DNA from: Asterochloris sp. CNOR1
Lineage: Eukaryota; Chlorophyta; Trebouxiophyceae; Trebouxiales; Trebouxiaceae
Assembly: GCA_963969365.1 (NCBI GenBank)
Contig: OZ017761.1
Location: 310,001-374,000 of the forward strand
DNA: 64,000 bases
Direction: 5' to 3'
This document shows, piece after piece, positions 35,302 to 47,785 of the stretch. How positions within the stretch are numbered: position 1 is the first letter of the stretch; every line of letters begins with the position of its first letter. Below the pieces are notes generated by a model, which ran no database searches, was not told the origin of the DNA, and was given only the letters and a program-made list of their open reading frames with translations. Position numbers and translations under genes: made by a program.

Positions 35302-36006
35302 TCATCCAGTTGACACTGGCCATTTGAGGGTCCTTTGGGCGATAGCATTGCAGCAGATCAAGCTGCAGCCTGAGACAACACTTGCTGCCAAGCTGCTGCC
35401 TTGTCTGCTAAATGTCTGTTCGAGACGCCTGTTGCCCCTTGTATATTGATGAGGATGTGGAGCACACAAGCCGAATTTTGTAAGCACGATCAGCAATCCT
35501 TGTTTGCATGCCTGCTGCCTCATCAGCATCATGCCGGAAGGGGTATCAAGCAGGAGATTCCTGACAGCATGGCCTGACCGGGACGCAATTGCGTCGGCAA
35601 TGGGTTGACGCAGCTCGGCGGAACCGGGATAGCGCGCGTGACCTTGCTGCAACGGTCTTGAAGTGTTGATAGCGGCCTCCCCATCCGTAAAAGCAATGCG
35701 TAGCAGCTCGGCATCGCTAGCCTTGTCAGCACCTACTGGAGGCTGCTCCGCTGCCTGGCCCTCTTCATGCACAAAGAGCATGCGTGAGGTGCTCTTCTTG
35801 CGGCCCTTGCGCTGCGTCTTCTGCTGTGAAGTTGTCTGTGAGGCTTGCTGGGTCAGTTCACTGTCACAAGTCTTGACGATGCCGGTCAAGCTTGTCATGA
35901 TGTTGGCAAGAAGAGACTTGACCTTGTTGTCTTGCATATGTGCCAGTCTTGGGAAAGCCTTTTTGCTGCGGCTGGGGCGACAAGTCGACAGGTGAACAAA
36001 CGCCAC
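35302..36006 (-). CDS. Unrecognised 234-codon open frame
   Basis: A single open frame on the minus strand with a more protein-like composition than its surroundings: a basic stretch (QKTQRKGRKKSTSR) near residue 65, then EGQAAEQPPVGADKASDAEL and SAELRQPIADAIASRSGHAV. No family is recognised. Just downstream in the same direction, at about 35115-35200, a cysteine-rich stretch (HYPCGNTECQQCSKPQHQGP) ends at the LTR cluster and could be a further exon. It may be an ordinary gene, a gene cut by the retroelement insertion, or part of an unrelated mobile element. Confidence 0.35.
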   Translation of the reverse strand: MAFVHLSTCRPSRSKKAFPRLAHMQDNKVKSLLANIMTSLTGIVKTCDSELTQQASQTTSQQKTQRKGRKKSTSRMLFVHEEGQAAEQPPVGADKASDAELLRIAFTDGEAAINTSRPLQQGHARYPGSAELRQPIADAIASRSGHAVRNLLLDTPSGMMLMRQQACKQGLLIVLTKFGLCAPHPHQYTRGNRRLEQTFSRQGSSLAASVVSGCSLICCNAIAQRTLKWPVSTG

Positions 36007-36786
36007 GCAAACAATATCAATTTGTGCTGCGTTCTCAAGCAGCCCTGCTGTGTACCAGACCGACTTTCAGCTGACTTTTGATTTGCCTTGTCGCCTCTGA
36101 CTTACTCCATCTGGCCAATCGTGGCGTCTGCCCTCACAGCTCAGCCCTCTCTGATCTGCCAGGATCATCCATGCTGGCCTCTTCGCTGCTGCCGCTGTAG
36201 GCAGCATCAGATGCGCCTGGACTCTGCTGCTCTTCGCTGCATCTTTGAGACCCAGGCAGGCCCTACACTGGAGAGGTTTGTGGGCCTCACTTGTCCAGGC
36301 TGCCTTTGAGGCCTACGAGAGCTGCCGGTCTCAGCAGCAGGAGGAGCTGTTCCCAAACAGCAGCTATTCACCTTTGCATGCCCACACCGTTCAGAGGCCA
36401 GTTGCTACAGTCTTGCAGCCGCAGAAACTCGCGCCGCGGACAGCATGGATGCTGTCGCACACATCCACCTTGTCTGTCCCGTGACTTGTGCAGCATGTCT
36501 CAGCAGCTCCAGTGTAGCCCCTTAACCCTGAATGCGGCCTTGCACAGTTGTGAGCTGCCACTACCGCTACTTATGCAAGTCTGCAGCACACCTTTGGACT
36601 ATGCTTGCGAGCTTCTCCAGCTGTGCTGCCTAGCCTGTACAAGTTTGCAGCCAGAGAAGTTTAACCATCTGCTTCAGCTGCAAAGCAGGCAACAAGACAA
36701 TAACTTAAACCGGACTAGATAGCCCTGCTGGCGACCTTCCCCGCGTTAAGGTCACATTCCTTTTTGATGCAGCCTTAGCGGACAGA
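36007..36786. other. Anonymous stretch between an open frame and an LTR element
   Basis: About 780 bp. The plus strand has overlapping short frames; the one at 36245-36484 (FEAYESCRSQQQEELFP) is the most protein-like, but no homology or splice structure supports it. It could contain the promoter of the minus-strand frame at 35302-36006. Confidence 0.3.
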
Positions 36787-38885
36787 TGTGGCCCAGGGGT
36801 TACATGGTTGCTATGGACTTGGGCCCTGAGGCCAGGTACAAGGATGTGAGGTGTGTGAAGTATGAGAGGTCTGCTAGCAAGGTGAACGGAGTGCTACATA
36901 TACCATATTATTATCAATATTTATGAAGGTAAGCTCATGGAAGGTTCTGGCAGGTGCAGTGGAAAACTGGCAGGTGCAGTAGAAGTGTCTGGCAGGTCTG
37001 GTAGGTTCTAGTAGGTAGCTGTGTGCTACATCCTTCCCCCCTTTAATACTGAAGCTCCTTGGGGAGGGCTTTATGTTGTGTGGCGCACGTTGGGCCAAGT
37101 GCATTGCGTTGCTGTGGTCCAATGTGGTCTGCGTTGGTTGCTCGGGTCCTTAGATTCCTGGCCGCAAGGTGCACTGTGCTCACTCCATGACGAGGTTGTA
37201 GTATTTCGCTGCGAAGACGATGGTGTTGTCCTTGGTGTCTCACCCATGCCTGAGCCAGTGCGCTCTAGTCTGCAGGGTCCTTGGTGTCTCACTGGGGATC
37301 TGTGTTGGGTGGCGAGGTCCTTGGATCTTGTCCGCAAGGTGCGCTGTGCCCAGGTGATGCTCTCTGCGATGGTGTTGTCCTTGGGGTCTCATTGGGTCCA
37401 CTGTGATCTGTGATGGGTGTCCAGGTCCTTGGATTCTGGTCCGCAAGGTGCTCTGTAACCGGGTGGTCTCTGCGATGCTGTGGACTCTGCGATGGTTTTG
37501 TCTCTGCGATGGCATGGTCTCTGCGATGGTGTGGTCTCTGCGATGGTGTTGTCTCCGGTGTCTTAGGATCCATGATGTGGCACAAGCTGTGGTAGTCACT
37601 GAGGTGTTGTGGTCTGGGAGTTGCTGCCCAAGGGTCACCCCTGCCTGAGCCGGTCCGCTCTAGTCTGCAAGGATGTACCTTGGACTTGGGTAGTCTTGGT
37701 CTGGGTGTCGATGTTGGCGTGGCTCTGCTGGCGCAGATCTGTGCCAAAGCTGTGTGATCAGGTTGGCCAGCTAGTCTCTGGGTTGCTCTTGTGTTGAGGA
37801 TGTTGTTGGACGCACGGTGGTTGACGGAGTGCGCTCTCGAGCACGGTGCCCAAGTTGGTGGCAGCGGAAGCTCTGCTTGCCTCTGATGAGGCGGTGTCGC
37901 TCTGTGGGTGGGCGTCTGGTCAGGGCACCCAGCTGCATGGGTTGTGGTCCCAGGTAGGGAGGTGAAGGTGTTGGCCGGTTGATGTGGTAGGTGGGTCGTG
38001 TGTAGTAGAGAGCTGAGACAGCGGCCTCTGCCAGGCGCATGGCGTCGTTGACGGTGGATGGCCGCTGAAGCTCCACGTGGAGGCAAATCTGGGGCTTCAG
38101 GCCTTTCACAAACTGGTAGATGGCGTCCGCGGGGTGCATGTGTGGAACTTCCAGGAGTAGGCCTGAGAACTGGTTGGCGTAGTCTGTGACAGAGGTGCGT
38201 TGCCTGAGGTTCTCCATGTTGTCTCTGGCGATGCGTTCAGCATCAAGGGTCTGGAAGGCCTCAAGGAAGGCAGCCTTGAAGGTTGTCCAGGTGGTTGGTG
38301 GGCTTCCGGAAGCTTCTTGGGTGCGCCACCAGGTTCTTGCAGCTCCAATGAGGAAGGACACGGCGTGGGGCACGGCCTGTGCGGTGCCCAGGAGTCCCGA
38401 GAGGGTGAGGTAGAGTGTCATCTGGTGCAGCCAGTTGGATGCTGCACCACTGCGGTCTCCTTGGAACTTGTCTGGCTTGGGTGGTTTGGGTGGCTTGGGT
38501 GCTGAGTGGACAGCCTGCTGTGTGCTCAGCTGCTGTAGGGCACCGGTGGCTGTGACCAGGGAGGCCTCGAGCTCCATGGACTTGGCTTGCATGGCTGCTG
38601 GGTCCAAGGGCAAAGATCGAACATAACCTCCGAAACCAAGTTGTGGCCCAGGGGTTACATGGTTGCTATGGACTTGGGCCCTGAGGCCAGGTACAAGGAT
38701 GTGAGGTGTGTGAAGTATGAGAGGTCTGCTAGCAAGGTGAACAGAGTGCTATATATACCATATTATTATCAATATTTATGAAGGTAAGCTCATGGAAGGT
38801 TCTGGCAGGTGCAGTGGAAAATCGGCAGGTGCAGTAGAAGTGTCTGGCAGGTCTGGTAGGTTCTAGTAGGTAGCTGTGTGCTACA
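36787..38885 (-). mobile_element. Gag-only LTR retroelement, second copy
   Basis: LTRs at 36787-37030 and 38642-38885 differ at only a few positions. Internal DNA on the minus strand holds the shared leader, a long gag-like frame (37771-38613) with the same start (DPAAMQAK) and capsid-like core ([30 protein letters not shown]) as the whole Gypsy gag, a short protease-side remnant, a minisatellite near 37465-37555 and a tail ending PKELQY, as in the Gypsy pol. No reverse transcriptase or integrase is recognised, so it is non-autonomous and broken. The outer flanks (ACAGA and CAAGG) do not match, unlike the other copies. Confidence 0.85.
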
Positions 38886-39006
38886 CAAGGCCTCGGTCAA
38901 GCAGCAGACAATGCTGGCAGAAGACTGAACAAAAGTGACAGATTGTTGAGAGGCAGTCAGACCAGACATGCCAGTCCAGTCTGTGAGAGTGTCCCACTTT
39001 GGTCAA

Positions 39007-39130
39007 GAACATTCTGCAATCTACCCTGCATGTTCAAGAAGCTTCTGAAACAGACTCTTCTGGAGCCTTCACACTAACTCATAGCAGCTTCCATACAGCA
39101 ATATGCTTGACCGTTGACCAGTGTATATAA
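39007..39130 (+). promoter_or_regulatory. Heat-shock-type promoter with TATA box
   Basis: Heat-shock element units are dense here: GAAcaTTC (39007-39014), a perfect three-unit element TTCaaGAAgcTTC (39033-39045), and a near-match TTCtgGAGccTTC (39058-39070). A TATA box TATATAA follows at 39124-39130, about 75 bp before the ATG at 39205. Spacing and order match inducible heat-shock promoters of green algae and plants. Confidence 0.7.
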
Positions 39131-39204
39131 GGGCCTTGGGCCCCACACACACTTCACTTCTGTAACACATTTGCTAGCTAGCCACCGCCAGTCCTTCTAC
39201 ACAA

Positions 39205-42200
39205 ATGATGCTCGGATTCACAGCTGAAGCCTTTTGTGCCTCCTCACGATGGACGGCTGCGCAAGGCCTGCCTGCCTGCAGAATGAAATGGCCCACGATG
39301 ACTTGTCTCCCAGCAAGTTATTTGAGTTTATTAAATGAGCCCTGCATTGCTCCAGCACAGCTAAGCATCATGCCAGGCAGGATGAAGCGCAAGCGAGGTG
39401 AGCAGGCAGCAGACACCATCGGCCACGTCTTGATGAACTCACAGGCTTGCACAGGTCATCATGTGTTTTGCGACTGCTGAGACAGAGGTCTTTCCAAGCA
39501 GGACCACCGCAGGAGGTTGTTGTTAAGGACCTGGCGGCCTATGTCAAGAGTATGTGAATTGCTGCCAGCTGTGAGGAGCCTGCAAAGCAGCCGCTGTCAT
39601 TGCAGCTAAGCCCAGCTGCACTGCAGCAGACACGCGCCGTCCTAGTACCACAAGGCAGCCCGTGCATGGGCACCTCTGTTGGCGTATATGCCTGCCAGGG
39701 GCAGAGCTGACCTAGATGATCAATGAAGCTGTTAAGACTCATATGAGTATACCTTTGATGCTAAGCAGGACACCAACAGGAGCGCAACGAGACAGCAGAT
39801 GCGAACTAGCGTCGCACCTAGTTGCAGCGACAGAGTCAGCGGCTGGCGTCAGCATAGCGGCATAATCCCATTAGGGAGGCTGTAAAGCAGAGAATGCTGG
39901 CGTCTGTGTAGGCGACGTAGACAGTAACGTCCTTTTAGATGCCTGCTGTCATGTCAGGCAACGTTTCAGCCAGCAGCAAGAACATCAAAGCAGCCGCATC
40001 AGGAAAGGAAACCAGGATCAGGTGCAGCAACAGCAGCAGCAGAAGAGTGGAGAGCCTGCTTTGAGCATCAGGACTGAGCTGGCATCTCGAGGTGTGGCCC
40101 TGAGCGCTGCCAGCACTTCTGCAAGTTTGCCTTTGCACCCCAGTCGCAGAGTATCCATTGATAAGTGCAACAAAGAAGTTGCTGAACATTGCAAGGTGCA
40201 CCTAGCACGTACTCTAAGAACAGCTGTTGCCAGCTGATCCCGGGCCAAGGAGAAGTAATGACATGCCACCAGACGATGCAGCTGCACGCAGCAGTCAAGC
40301 AAACTTGAGGCGCCCCTGTGACTTAGCTCCCCCCCCCGCTTCAGGCTCAGGATTGTGGATTGTGGATGTCCTCACAGGGAGATGCCCGCAGCTGGGGCTG
40401 CTGCCGTGCTGCAAGCAAGCTGCCATGCACATCCAGCATGTTTGAGGGGTGCTACGCTCAGTGTAATGAGCTGCCTGCCTCTCTCGCAGTCTGCACTAAC
40501 GAGCCCATCCATCTTATCTGCCCTGTAGCAAGTCTGCATGCTTCTCAATTAATGCAGTGAATAGATTGTTTTCCGCAACTCATCTCGGCCAAAAATTCTG
40601 AGAAACTGGAGCATACAGGGGAGCTCGAAATAAATCGTTGAAGGGTTTCTTGGTCAAGTGCTTACCGCGACTTGGCGCCGTTTTCGGAGACGATCCTCTG
40701 CAGACAAAAGCAGACTAGGCTCTGGCAGAAGTAATCAGGAGGCAATCAATGTCTTGAGGACGCTTCTGGGGCAAGAGGGTGTAGCAGGGCTACCAGCGCC
40801 ATTACGTTCAGAATTACAGTCACAGAGCCCTAGCAGGACCCAACTCGGCTAAAGCTGTCACTGTACTACATCCGGGAGGTATTGGTGTGCACCATTACTT
40901 GTTCTGTAATCAAAGGGCCCCTCGGCCAAGCACTTAGCGTAACTTTGCGGCGTGCTTACTGCAGGGCGGCTGGTTGGTGCAGACGGCCCTTTGGTTGAAG
41001 AAAAGCAGTCCCTGCGACTGTCAGAGCTGGGCATTACAGGGCGACATGTAATTCTGCAGGCGGTGAGAGCTGTGCTGCCCTGTGGTTCTGCACTTGCACC
41101 TCCCATATGCCATACGCTGGGCGCCTCCGAGCCTCTGTGCTCTACATGATGCAATGTTGCAGACGTTTTTGTGCTTACAGCAGGACATGCCTGCTCGTTG
41201 TTCTGTGCCACTCCACAACAGTGTTCACTGCCCGGGTAGCTTCAGGCCTTTCGAGGAAAGTTCTGCACTGTGCACAGTGTGCCATCGCACACAATTGTCC
41301 CAGACCATGATCTGCCGTGGGATCTTATGTGCATAGGAAGCGAGTGCTGGCAACCATTGGCAGCCGCCTGCCGCAGAGCGATACGCCACTGTCGGCCATG
41401 CCGCTCCAAGGGCTACAGCCTCTTCAGGGGGCCTTGCATTCCTGCTGGTCTCTGCAGCTTGTGCCTGTTTGTTTGCTTGCAGAGCCTGAAGCACAGTCCT
41501 TCAATGACTGGCTGGTCTTTGAGCCAGCAGCAATGAATGCTCTCACGGCTTATCTCCATTTGCCTGCCAGGCAATGCATGCCAAATTGCCAGAGTTGCAG
41601 CCATGGTATAGGCGGCCAGCGGCTTGGTGCATGGTAAATAATGTAGTCTTCTCAATGCAGTACAAAGACCGACTGTTACAAGATTGCTGGGTCGCATCCT
41701 ACCACAACCTTCTCTTGCCAAATAGCAGCTGATCTGTCCTGATAGCACCACCGAGCAAGCTGTCAGCTCATCTTGCAGATGGCTTGAGGCTCTCACTTCC
41801 AACAGAAGGTCTGGCTGCCATGAGCTTTGCTTCTTGCACAGTCTCTTTGATTCCCGCCCCATTCCCAAGCAGCCATTCTAGCCTGCAGCAACTAGCGCCT
41901 TCTCTCAGGGGTTCCTCTTGTTGCAGTCCTCGACTTCCAACTGTGGAGCTGCAGCTGCTGGGACCTGCCACAACTATGGCAAAACGCTGCAGGCTCCAAG
42001 GGTTGCTGGAACACCGGCACAGTGCAAGCTGCTGACGGTACCGCTGGGGTGTCTGCACTCCTTGCGGCGCACAGCACCTGCAGCTGATTCAACTAGCAGC
42101 CTTGCTGTTTCAGGCTGCGAGCCAAATGAGGGCAAGCCTCTGTCCTGGCCTTTGCTGCTCCAGGAAGTGACACAGCCACAGCCTTCGTGCTCTCAGCTGT

Positions 42201-42550
42201 CCTGCTGTTTGCCATTTGCAGAATCCTAATGCAGAGGACAGTCAGCAAGAAGGCTGCTGCTTGGTGCGGTGGAGGCGCTCATGTACCCTGCCTGTGTGGT
42301 CTGTTACTCTATCCCCGCAGCACCCTGTTTGTCATGTGGCTGCTGCCCAGTGGACCCTCTGCCGTGCATGCCGCTCAGGGTGCCAATGCTGCCCACGTGG
42401 CTTGCATGCCGCTGCTGCACCTGCCAGCCCCTTGACTCCTGATATGTCCGATGTCAAGCACTCTGTGTTGGGAGTGCACGCCTGTGCTCAGGTGAGCCAA
42501 GTTCTGGCACTCAGGCAAGGCAACGGTCAGTGGAGTGCAGAACGTAGATA
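39205..42550 (+). CDS. Unrecognised multi-exon gene behind the heat-shock promoter
   Basis: The first exon 39205-39397 encodes a frame ending MPGRMKRKR at a GTGAGC donor. Candidate exons joining in phase follow at about 39956 (NVSASSKNIKAAASGKETRI), about 40082 (TELASR) and about 40144 (AEYPLISATKKLLNIA). Less certainly placed are about 40703 (KSRLGSGRSNQEAINVLRTL, then LGQEG) and about 40966 (LVEEKQSLRLSELGITGRHV), and pieces near 41481 and 41780. The product starts very basic and becomes helical. I do not recognise a family. The 3' end is unknown and could even lie beyond the Gypsy insertion. Confidence is moderate that a gene exists and low for this exon set. Confidence 0.4.
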
Positions 42551-43160
42551 GATGCAAGGGCAGCTGTGGCAGTAAGCCATAGGAATTTGAAGTTTCGGCT
42601 TAGCAGGCATGTATTACATTAGCACGGTGTGGAGTTTCACGGTGGTAAATCCACCTGACTACCCTCTTCATCACCTGAAGCAGCCTGCAGTACGCCGGCT
42701 GCTTGCTGCTGCTGGTTCATCAGGAGATACCTCAAGCAGGTCTTAGGCTTATAGCACTCCACACTGGCACAACACTGCAAACTCTGGCCCTGCAGCTGGC
42801 AGATCAATTTTGCTTGTGTTGCTTGCGCATTGCAGCTGGGGTTGTGATTTGTGATGCTACCATCCATTATGACTTTGCTTTCATGTTTAAATTGCTACTG
42901 TGCTGCAGTCAGAGGCCCCTAGATATGATGCTGCTGTGCAAGGTGGGCACCTTACTGCAGAAACTTTGCCCATGGCCACTTTCACTCTGGGTTGAACTTA
43001 GCTACTAAGTGGCGGAGCTTCAGGTGCTGACGCTTTTCACTGTCTGCTTCCTGTCTGTATGCTTTTGGTCAGTCTATGGCTGGGGAGTGCCGCTCTAGCA
43101 TAGGTGAAACTCTTCTGCTGGTGATGGCCCATGATTGCCATCCCAAGGCTGCGCAGCACG
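42551..43160. other. Stretch up to the Gypsy element
   Basis: No supported exon. Short CTGCAG-bounded pieces near 42909 and 42956 are too close together to be separated by a real intron. The last bases before the element, together with those after it, would read GCAC-GTGAGC in the uninterrupted site. Confidence 0.35.
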
Positions 43161-43366
43161 TGCAGCACACTGCTGCCTTCTAGACCCTACCAGACCCTAT
43201 CAGAAGCTTCCACTGCACCTGCTAGAACCTTCCTTGATTTTCCTTTCCTTATATTATAATAATATGAGAGTATATATAGCACTCTGGCACTTCACCAACA
43301 TTCCTTGACACCTTTGAACACCGTCTCAGAGCCCACCGTCCACCGTACGTTGTAAGCGAGGCCACA
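43161..43366 (+). repeat. 5' LTR of the Gypsy element
   Basis: 206 bp. Carries a TATATATAGCACTCTG core about 95 bp before its right end, presumably the element promoter. The same core occurs in the LTRs of the gag-only family. Confidence 0.95.
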
Positions 43367-43400
43367 ACTTGGTTTCGGAGGTTCTGTTCGATCATTCCCC

Positions 43401-44249
43401 ATGGACCCAGCAGCCATGCAAGCCAAGATCGGGGAGCTCGAGGCTTCCCTGGCAACAGTCACCGGTGCCCTGCAGCAGCTCAGCACACAGCAGGCTGCCC
43501 ACTCAGCACCCAAGCAACCCAAGCCACCTCAGCCAGAGAAGTATGAGGGAGACCGCCGCAGTGGTGCAGCATCCAACTGGCTGCACCAGATGACACTCTA
43601 CCTCACCATCCTGGGCATCCTGGACACCGCCCACGCCATCCCCCACGCAGTGTCCTTCCTCATCGGAGCTGCCAGAACCTGGTGGCGTGCTCAGGAAGCT
43701 TCTGGAAGCCCACCAACCACCTGGGCAGCCTTCAAGGCCTCCTTCCTTGAGGCCTTCCAGACCATCGATGCTGAGCGCATGGCCAGGGACCGCATGAAGA
43801 ACCTCAAGCAACGCACCTCTGTCACAGACTACGCCAACCAGTTCTCAGGTCTGCTCCTGGAAGTTCCAGAGATGCACCCTGCGGACGCCGTCTACCGCTT
43901 TGTGAGGGGGCTGAAGCCCCAGATCCGCCTCCACGTGGAGCTCCAGCGCCCAATCACCGTCAACAACGCCATCCGCTTGGCACAAGCTGCTGACTCAGCA
44001 CTGTACTTCACGCGGCCCACCTACCCTGTCAACCGGCCGACACCTTCACCTACCTACATGGGGCCACAGCCCATGCAACTTGGCGCTCTGACCCGCCCAC
44101 CCAAGCTCTCACCAGCAGAGCGTGAGCGCCTGTACAGAGAGGGCAGGTGCTTCCGCTGCCGCCAGCCTGGACATCTTGCTGAGGAGTGCACCTACTTCAA
44201 CACCACGCGCCCCACATCATCCTCATCACATGAGCAACCAAAAAACTAG
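43401..44249 (+). CDS. Gag of the Gypsy element
   Basis: 282-codon open frame. An N-terminal coiled-coil-like part ([20 protein letters not shown]) is followed by a capsid-like retrotransposon gag domain ([33 protein letters not shown]) and a CCHC zinc knuckle, [14 protein letters not shown], near the C-terminus. The frame differs from that of pol. Forms the particle that packages the element RNA. Confidence 0.92.
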   Translation: MDPAAMQAKIGELEASLATVTGALQQLSTQQAAHSAPKQPKPPQPEKYEGDRRSGAASNWLHQMTLYLTILGILDTAHAIPHAVSFLIGAARTWWRAQEASGSPPTTWAAFKASFLEAFQTIDAERMARDRMKNLKQRTSVTDYANQFSGLLLEVPEMHPADAVYRFVRGLKPQIRLHVELQRPITVNNAIRLAQAADSALYFTRPTYPVNRPTPSPTYMGPQPMQLGALTRPPKLSPAERERLYREGRCFRCRQPGHLAEECTYFNTTRPTSSSSHEQPKN

Positions 44250-44326
44250 CTGGCCAGCCTGGTCACACAGGCTTTGGGCACAGAGCTGCGCCGTCACACA
44301 TCCAAAGCCACATCGGAGTCGCCACC

Positions 44327-47300
44327 ATGACAACACCACCATGCCACCCAGACCTGCTCATCCTTCAAGGCACCTGCGCCGGACACCCTGCCAACATCCT
44401 GGTGGACTCAGGTGCCTCCATGGACTTCATCAACCATTGCTACATGGCCAAGCACAGACTACCCAAGACCAAGGAAGACCCCCATGGGCGTGTCACGCTT
44501 GCAGACGGCAGCGTGCGCCCATGCACCCAGATTAGCGACAACACCGTCACCCTCAGTGGCTACCAGACCTCGTGCCACCTCCACGTCACAGACCTCGGCC
44601 CCCATGATCTCATCCTGGGACAACCATGGCTCCAGAGCAACAACCCTGACATCGACTGGGCACAGCGCACCTTGCGGCCAAGAATCCAAGGACCTGAACG
44701 CCCAACACAGATCATAGTGGCCCCCAGCAGTGAGGCACCAAGGACAACTTCTTCTAAGGACATCCCAGTCATCTCCTCGTTGCAAGCCTCCAGAGCACTC
44801 AGACACGGCGCCAGCGGCTATCTTGCCCTGGTAAGCACCGCAGAGACAACCACCGCAGAGACAACCACCGCAGAGACAACCACAGTGACCCCGGCACCAC
44901 AGACTTCACACGCCCAGCTACAGGAGGTGCTGAACCGGCACCAAGGCGTCTTCCAGCCTCTTCCCAGTAAACTACCACCAAGGAGGGACGTTGACCACCA
45001 CATCGACCTGGAACCTGGCGGCGCCCAACCATATCAGGGCATCTACCGCATGTCCCCTCTGGAGCTTGGAGAGCTGCGCAAGCAGCTGGACGACTTGCTG
45101 GAGAAGGGCTTCATCAAGCCCAGCAAGTCCCCCTTTGGAGCACCCATCCTCTTCGTGCACAAGAAGGACGGCGGCCTGCGGATGTGCATCGACTACAGAG
45201 CGCTCAACAAAATCACTGTGAAGAACCGCTACCCCATTCCACGCATTGATGACCTCCTGGACCAACTCAATGGCGCCAAGGTGTTCTCCAAGCTGGACCT
45301 GGCCAGTGGCTACTGGCAAGTCCGCATCGCTGAGGGCGACACGCACAAGACGGCCTTCCGCTCACGCTATGGTCACTTTGAGTTCCTGGTGCTACCCTTT
45401 GGGCTCACCAATGCGCCAAGCACGTTCATGACCCTCATGAACCAAGTGCTCAGGCCCTTCCTGGACAAATTCGTCGTGGTCTACCTTGACGACATCCTCA
45501 TCTACTCCAAGTCCCCTGAGGAGCACGCGCAGCATGTGGAGGCTGTGCTCAGTGCCTTGGAGCGGCACCACCTCTACGCCAAGGCCTCCAAGTGCCAGTT
45601 CGGCATGGCTGAGCTGGACTTCCTTGGCCACACCATCAGCGGGGCAGGCATCAAGGTGGACGCAAGGAAGGTGAAGGCCATTCTTGATTGGCCTGACCCC
45701 TCAGACGCCCACCAACTCCGGTGCTTTCTGGGCCTCGCGGGCTTCTACCGGCGCTTTGTCAACAGGTTCTCCCACATAGCAGCGCCACTGACCAACATCA
45801 CCGGCGCCAAGGCAACTCGGCGATGGAGCGAGGTGGAGGCCAAGGCCTTTGCTGAGCTCAAGCATGCTCTGACAACCACACCAGTCCTGGCCACACCTGA
45901 CTTCGCCTACCCCTTCGAGCTCTACACAGACGCCTCCCAGTTTGCCATTGGGGCCACGCTGCTTCAGGACCAAGGCAATGGACTTCAGCCCATCGCCTAC
46001 GAGTCTCGCAAGCTCAACTCCGCCGAGCGCAACTACCCCATACATGAGCTGGAGCTACTGGCGGTGATCCATGCTCTTCGCACATGGCGCTGCTACCTGG
46101 AAGGATCCAAGTTCCGCGTCAACTCAGACCACCTCAACCTCAAATACCTCACCACTCAGCGCAACCTGTCCCGGCGACAAGCTCGCTGGCTGGAGACACT
46201 CCAGCAGTTTGACCTGGACATCCACTACAAGGCGGGCAGTGACAACCTCGCAGACCCCCTCTCCCGCCGCCCAGACCTCCATGCCATCACTGGCACCTTC
46301 CAACACAACCTTATGGAGCGCATCAAGTCGGCCTACGAAGGCGACACCTACCTGGAGGAGAGTGGAAGGCAAGTGCTTGAGGAGTTGGACGGCGTCTGGC
46401 GCAAGGAGGGTGCAGTCTACGTACCAGCTGGTGCTAACCTTCGCCAAGACATTCTCCGCGAGTACCACGACACCCCCTTCTCTGGACACCTGGGCATGGA
46501 CAAGCTGCTTCGAGGAGTCTCCAAGGACTTCTGGTGGCCACACCAGCGCGATGATGTGGCTGACTATGTCAGGACCTGTGACTCCTGCCAACGCAACAAG
46601 CCCCTCAACCGCGCACCCGCCGGCCTACTTCAACCTCTGCCAACACCAGAGCACAACTGGGAGCAAATCACCATGGACCTGATCACAGGACTCCCCACCA
46701 CCTCCGAGGGCCATGACACCATCCTTGTCGTTGTGGACCGCATGTCCAAGATGATTCACTGCTCCCCAACGCGCAAGACAGTCACTGGTCCTGGCCTGGC
46801 CGACCTTGTCATCAACAACGTCTTCCGTTACCATGGACTACCACGCATCATCATCTCAGACAGAGACCCCCGCACAACCAGCAACTTCTGGCGAGCCCTC
46901 TTCAACATCCTTGGCACCAACCTGAGGGTGTCCACCGCCTTCCACCCTCAGACTGATGGCCAGACGGAGCGTGCCAACCGCACCTTGGAGGAGATGCTGA
47001 GGGCGTTTGTCAACCGCCGCCGTGACAATTGGGACAAGCTCCTACCACTCATGGAGTTTGCCTACAACAATTCAGAGCAAGCCTCCACCAAACAGACGCC
47101 ATTCTACCTCAACTCTGGGAGACACCCTCTGCTACCTGTCAACTTGGACGTCCCGCCTAACCGCAACGCGCCCACAGCGCAAGCCCTGGCACAACACCTG
47201 AGGGACACCCTAGAGCGAGCTCAGGCACACCTCGCGAAGTCACAGGAGAGGCAGGCCCATCAGGCCAACAAACGCCGCACCGATTTGGAGTTCCAAGTGG

Positions 47301-47773
47301 GTGACCAAGTTCTGCTATCCAGACGCAACCTGCGCCATGGCAAACTGGACGCCGTGTGGCTGGGACCCTATCCCATCACAGAGCGCATCTCCCGCACAGC
47401 CTATCGCCTGGGGCTACCTGCCGACATGCGGATGCACCCAGTCTTCCACGCTTCGCTCCTGAAGCCATACAAGGGCGAGCTGCCCACAGCAACTCCACTG
47501 CCACCCTCATCTACCACCGAGACAAACACGCCAACTCAGTCTACGCCACCCTTGCCTACACCAGACCTCAGCAGTGGCCAGCCAACTTCTGAGTTCCAAG
47601 CAGAAGCCATCCTCAAGCGCCGACGCCGCAAAATTGGTGACAAAACTGTGGAGGAGTTCTTAATCAAATGGCGGGACCGAGGCAACCAGGACAATTTGTG
47701 GATGCCTGTGGAGGACGTGGACCAAGGCCTGCTGACCAACTTTAGACGCCTCCCCAAGGAACTTCAATACTAA
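44327..47773 (+). CDS. Pol polyprotein of the Gypsy element with chromodomain
   Basis: 1148-codon open frame, domains in Ty3/Gypsy order: aspartic protease (VDSGASMDF near residue 26), reverse transcriptase ([12 protein letters not shown] and the active site [11 protein letters not shown] near residue 385), RNase H (ELYTDAS), integrase zinc finger (H..H, CDSCQ) and DDE core ([17 protein letters not shown]), and a C-terminal chromodomain ([21 protein letters not shown]). It begins 78 bp after gag ends and in another frame; the family often uses frameshifting or reinitiation. Confidence 0.94.
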   Translation: MTTPPCHPDLLILQGTCAGHPANILVDSGASMDFINHCYMAKHRLPKTKEDPHGRVTLADGSVRPCTQISDNTVTLSGYQTSCHLHVTDLGPHDLILGQPWLQSNNPDIDWAQRTLRPRIQGPERPTQIIVAPSSEAPRTTSSKDIPVISSLQASRALRHGASGYLALVSTAETTTAETTTAETTTVTPAPQTSHAQLQEVLNRHQGVFQPLPSKLPPRRDVDHHIDLEPGGAQPYQGIYRMSPLELGELRKQLDDLLEKGFIKPSKSPFGAPILFVHKKDGGLRMCIDYRALNKITVKNRYPIPRIDDLLDQLNGAKVFSKLDLASGYWQVRIAEGDTHKTAFRSRYGHFEFLVLPFGLTNAPSTFMTLMNQVLRPFLDKFVVVYLDDILIYSKSPEEHAQHVEAVLSALERHHLYAKASKCQFGMAELDFLGHTISGAGIKVDARKVKAILDWPDPSDAHQLRCFLGLAGFYRRFVNRFSHIAAPLTNITGAKATRRWSEVEAKAFAELKHALTTTPVLATPDFAYPFELYTDASQFAIGATLLQDQGNGLQPIAYESRKLNSAERNYPIHELELLAVIHALRTWRCYLEGSKFRVNSDHLNLKYLTTQRNLSRRQARWLETLQQFDLDIHYKAGSDNLADPLSRRPDLHAITGTFQHNLMERIKSAYEGDTYLEESGRQVLEELDGVWRKEGAVYVPAGANLRQDILREYHDTPFSGHLGMDKLLRGVSKDFWWPHQRDDVADYVRTCDSCQRNKPLNRAPAGLLQPLPTPEHNWEQITMDLITGLPTTSEGHDTILVVVDRMSKMIHCSPTRKTVTGPGLADLVINNVFRYHGLPRIIISDRDPRTTSNFWRALFNILGTNLRVSTAFHPQTDGQTERANRTLEEMLRAFVNRRRDNWDKLLPLMEFAYNNSEQASTKQTPFYLNSGRHPLLPVNLDVPPNRNAPTAQALAQHLRDTLERAQAHLAKSQERQAHQANKRRTDLEFQVGDQVLLSRRNLRHGKLDAVWLGPYPITERISRTAYRLGLPADMRMHPVFHASLLKPYKGELPTATPLPPSSTTETNTPTQSTPPLPTPDLSSGQPTSEFQAEAILKRRRRKIGDKTVEEFLIKWRDRGNQDNLWMPVEDVDQGLLTNFRRLPKELQY

Positions 47774-47785
47774 AGGGGGGAAGGA

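Noticed and set aside
39124-39205. TATA and heat-shock sites taken as part of another LTR
   Set aside because: No matching repeat, no TG...CA ends and no target duplication are found around it, and it does not resemble either LTR family here. I keep it as a host promoter, with reservation.
42909-43008. Two closely spaced CTGCAG-bounded pieces read as exons
   Set aside because: The gap between them is only about 18 bp, too short for a spliceosomal intron.
46124-46591. 155-codon antisense frame in the Gypsy pol region
   Set aside because: Shadow of the strongly coding pol frame on the other strand; no domain.
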